A DNA stretch of 5,695 bases from Flavobacterium sp. (GTDB lineage: Bacteria > Bacteroidota > Bacteroidia > Flavobacteriales > Flavobacteriaceae): assembly GCA_019105125.1 (NCBI GenBank), contig JAHRWO010000071.1, positions 1-5,695 on the forward strand, written 5' to 3'. Positions 4,373 to 5,695 of the stretch are shown here, piece by piece. The translations under genes and the position numbers were made by a program. Below the pieces are notes generated by a model. That model saw only the letters and a program-made list of their open reading frames with translations, did no database searches and was not told the origin of the DNA. Every line of letters starts with the position of its first letter. Positions within the stretch are counted from its first letter, which is position 1.

Positions 4373-5695
4373 ATGAAATATAAAATCATAAAAAACAGAG
4401 AGTTAAAACTTTGGGAGGCCTTAATTCCTGTTTTTGCTCTAATTGGAATGCTTGCATACAATGTACTTTTTGCATACAACGGACCAGATGATAATGCTTT
4501 AGGAGGAAGTAATCAATTTATTCTTTTATTAGGTGGTGCTGTTGCGGCTATTATGGGATATTTTATAAAAGTTCCTTTCCATAAAATGTTAGACGAAGTA
4601 ACTAATAATATCAAATCTACTGCTGGAGCTATCTTAATTTTATTAATGGTAGGTGCTTTAGCGGGAACTTGGATGGTAAGTGGCATCATTCCTTCTATGA
4701 TTTATTATGGTTTACAAATTTTGAGTCCAGCTGTGTTTTTACCTGCTACTTTAATAATTTGTTCGGTAATTTCAATTGCAACAGGTAGTTCTTGGACCAC
4801 TTCTGCTACTGTGGGTATCGCTTTAATCGGAATTGGAGGTGCCTTAGGATTTGATTTAGGAATGGTTGCTGGTGCTGTAATTTCTGGAGCTTATTTTGGT
4901 GATAAATTATCTCCAATGTCAGACACAACAAACCTTGCGCCTGCCATGGCAGGAACTGATTTGTTTACGCATATCAAATACATGACATTCACGACAATTC
5001 CTACCTATGTTATCACATTATTGTTGTTCATTATATTAGGACTTTCAGTTGAAGTAACAGGAGATGCGAATACAGATGATTTATTAAATTCAATAACAAC
5101 AAGCTTTAATGTAACACCATGGTTATTTTTAGTTCCTGTAATTGTAATTGGATTAATTGTTAAAAAAACAGAACCATTAGTAGCTCTATTAGTTGGGACT
5201 TTACTGGCTGGAATATTTGCTATTATATTTCAACCTGAAATTGTAACTCAAATCACAAAAGCTGATAGCTTAACTTTTAAATCCGCTTACAAGGGAGTTA
5301 TGCAAGCCATAACTACTGAAGTAATTGTTCCAACCGAAACCAAAACACTTGCTGATTTATTCACTTCTGGTGGAATGGCAAAAATGTTACCGACTATTTG
5401 GCTAATTATTTGTGCCATGGTATTTGGAGGAATTATGGATGCCATTGGAGCTTTATCAAAAATTAGTGAATCATTATTAAAATTAGCACACTCAACTTTT
5501 GGATTATTTGCTTCAACTGTTGGAAGTTGTTTAGCTTTAAACATTACGGCTTCAGACCAATATTTAGCGATTGTAGTTCCAGGTAAAATGTTTGCTAAAG
5601 CTTATAAAGATAAAGGTTTAGCTCCTGAAAACTTAAGTAGAACTCTAGAAGATACCGGAACGGTAACTTCAGTTTTAGTACCTTGGAATACTTGT
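4373..5695 (+). CDS. nhaC: NhaC-family Na+/H+ antiporter, 3'-truncated by window edge
   Basis: An open frame of 441 codons runs to the right edge without a stop. The family is usually about 460-500 residues, so perhaps the last 20-60 are missing. An in-frame TAG directly precedes the ATG (4370-4372), which fixes the start. The protein is an inner-membrane carrier with about ten visible hydrophobic segments: near 16-35, 47-65, 83-105, 110-137, 145-175, 205-226, 248-263, 266-286, 340-357 and 376-402. Family hallmarks are TGSSWTTSATVG (137-148), GDKLSPMSDTTNLAP (176-190), the polar intramembrane stretch NITASDQY (390-397) and the ending LEDTGTVTSVLVPWNT. NhaC proteins exchange Na+ for H+, helping sodium and pH homeostasis. 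The same family includes MleN, a malate/lactate antiporter of Bacillus, so the substrate is not settled by sequence. No functional partner is visible nearby. Confidence 0.9.
   Translation, partial: MKYKIIKNRELKLWEALIPVFALIGMLAYNVLFAYNGPDDNALGGSNQFILLLGGAVAAIMGYFIKVPFHKMLDEVTNNIKSTAGAILILLMVGALAGTWMVSGIIPSMIYYGLQILSPAVFLPATLIICSVISIATGSSWTTSATVGIALIGIGGALGFDLGMVAGAVISGAYFGDKLSPMSDTTNLAPAMAGTDLFTHIKYMTFTTIPTYVITLLLFIILGLSVEVTGDANTDDLLNSITTSFNVTPWLFLVPVIVIGLIVKKTEPLVALLVGTLLAGIFAIIFQPEIVTQITKADSLTFKSAYKGVMQAITTEVIVPTETKTLADLFTSGGMAKMLPTIWLIICAMVFGGIMDAIGALSKISESLLKLAHSTFGLFASTVGSCLALNITASDQYLAIVVPGKMFAKAYKDKGLAPENLSRTLEDTGTVTSVLVPWNTC

Noticed and set aside
5287..5544. 85-residue minus-strand frame within the antiporter gene
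   Set aside because: The plus strand here encodes conserved NhaC membrane segments; the reverse frame is a by-product of that coding sequence.
1..5695. Mobile element, CRISPR array, phage or defence system, tRNA or rRNA
   Set aside because: No transposase, integrase, repeat-spacer pattern or RNA-gene sequence is visible; every gene is an ordinary metabolic, regulatory or transport gene with similar base composition.

Overview
The window looks like ordinary chromosome from a member of the Bacteroidota, most likely a Flavobacteriaceae close to Flavobacterium. It is strongly AT-rich, with very AT-rich intergenic gaps. No start codon is preceded by a convincing Shine-Dalgarno sequence. Boxes matching the Bacteroidota -7 element TAnnTTTG lie in front of four of the five genes. 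The proteins also fit: a Porphyromonas-type prolyl tripeptidyl peptidase and a flavobacterial-looking dihydrolipoyl dehydrogenase start.

Layout. (1) 1-48, minus strand: first 16 codons of dihydrolipoyl dehydrogenase, cut by the window edge. (2) 146-601, minus strand: an Lrp/AsnC-family regulator. (3) 785-1987, plus strand: a PLP-dependent Cys/Met-metabolism enzyme, best read as a methionine gamma-lyase of the plant type, divergent from the regulator. (4) 2091-4262, plus strand: a secreted S9 serine peptidase of the prolyl tripeptidyl peptidase type. (5) 4373-5695, plus strand: an NhaC-family Na+/H+ antiporter, running off the right edge after 441 codons. Intrinsic terminators follow genes 3 and 4, so the genes are probably separate transcription units and not one operon. 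No intergenic gap exceeds 183 bases.

The only clear functional pairing is the regulator with the divergent PLP enzyme. It resembles the mdeR/mdeA arrangement of Pseudomonas putida, where an Lrp-type regulator controls methionine gamma-lyase. The shared 183-base gap holds two divergent -7 boxes, a perfect 8-bp-arm inverted repeat around the regulator's own promoter, further copies of the same AACTAAA half-site, and a 10-bp palindrome. This is the most informative non-coding signal in the window.

I found no mobile element, CRISPR array, RNA gene, riboswitch, frameshift or pseudogene, and nothing that amounts to a new multi-gene system. The points worth following are the candidate operator, enzyme-specificity calls that automated annotation may get wrong, and one unusual residue in the peptidase oxyanion loop.
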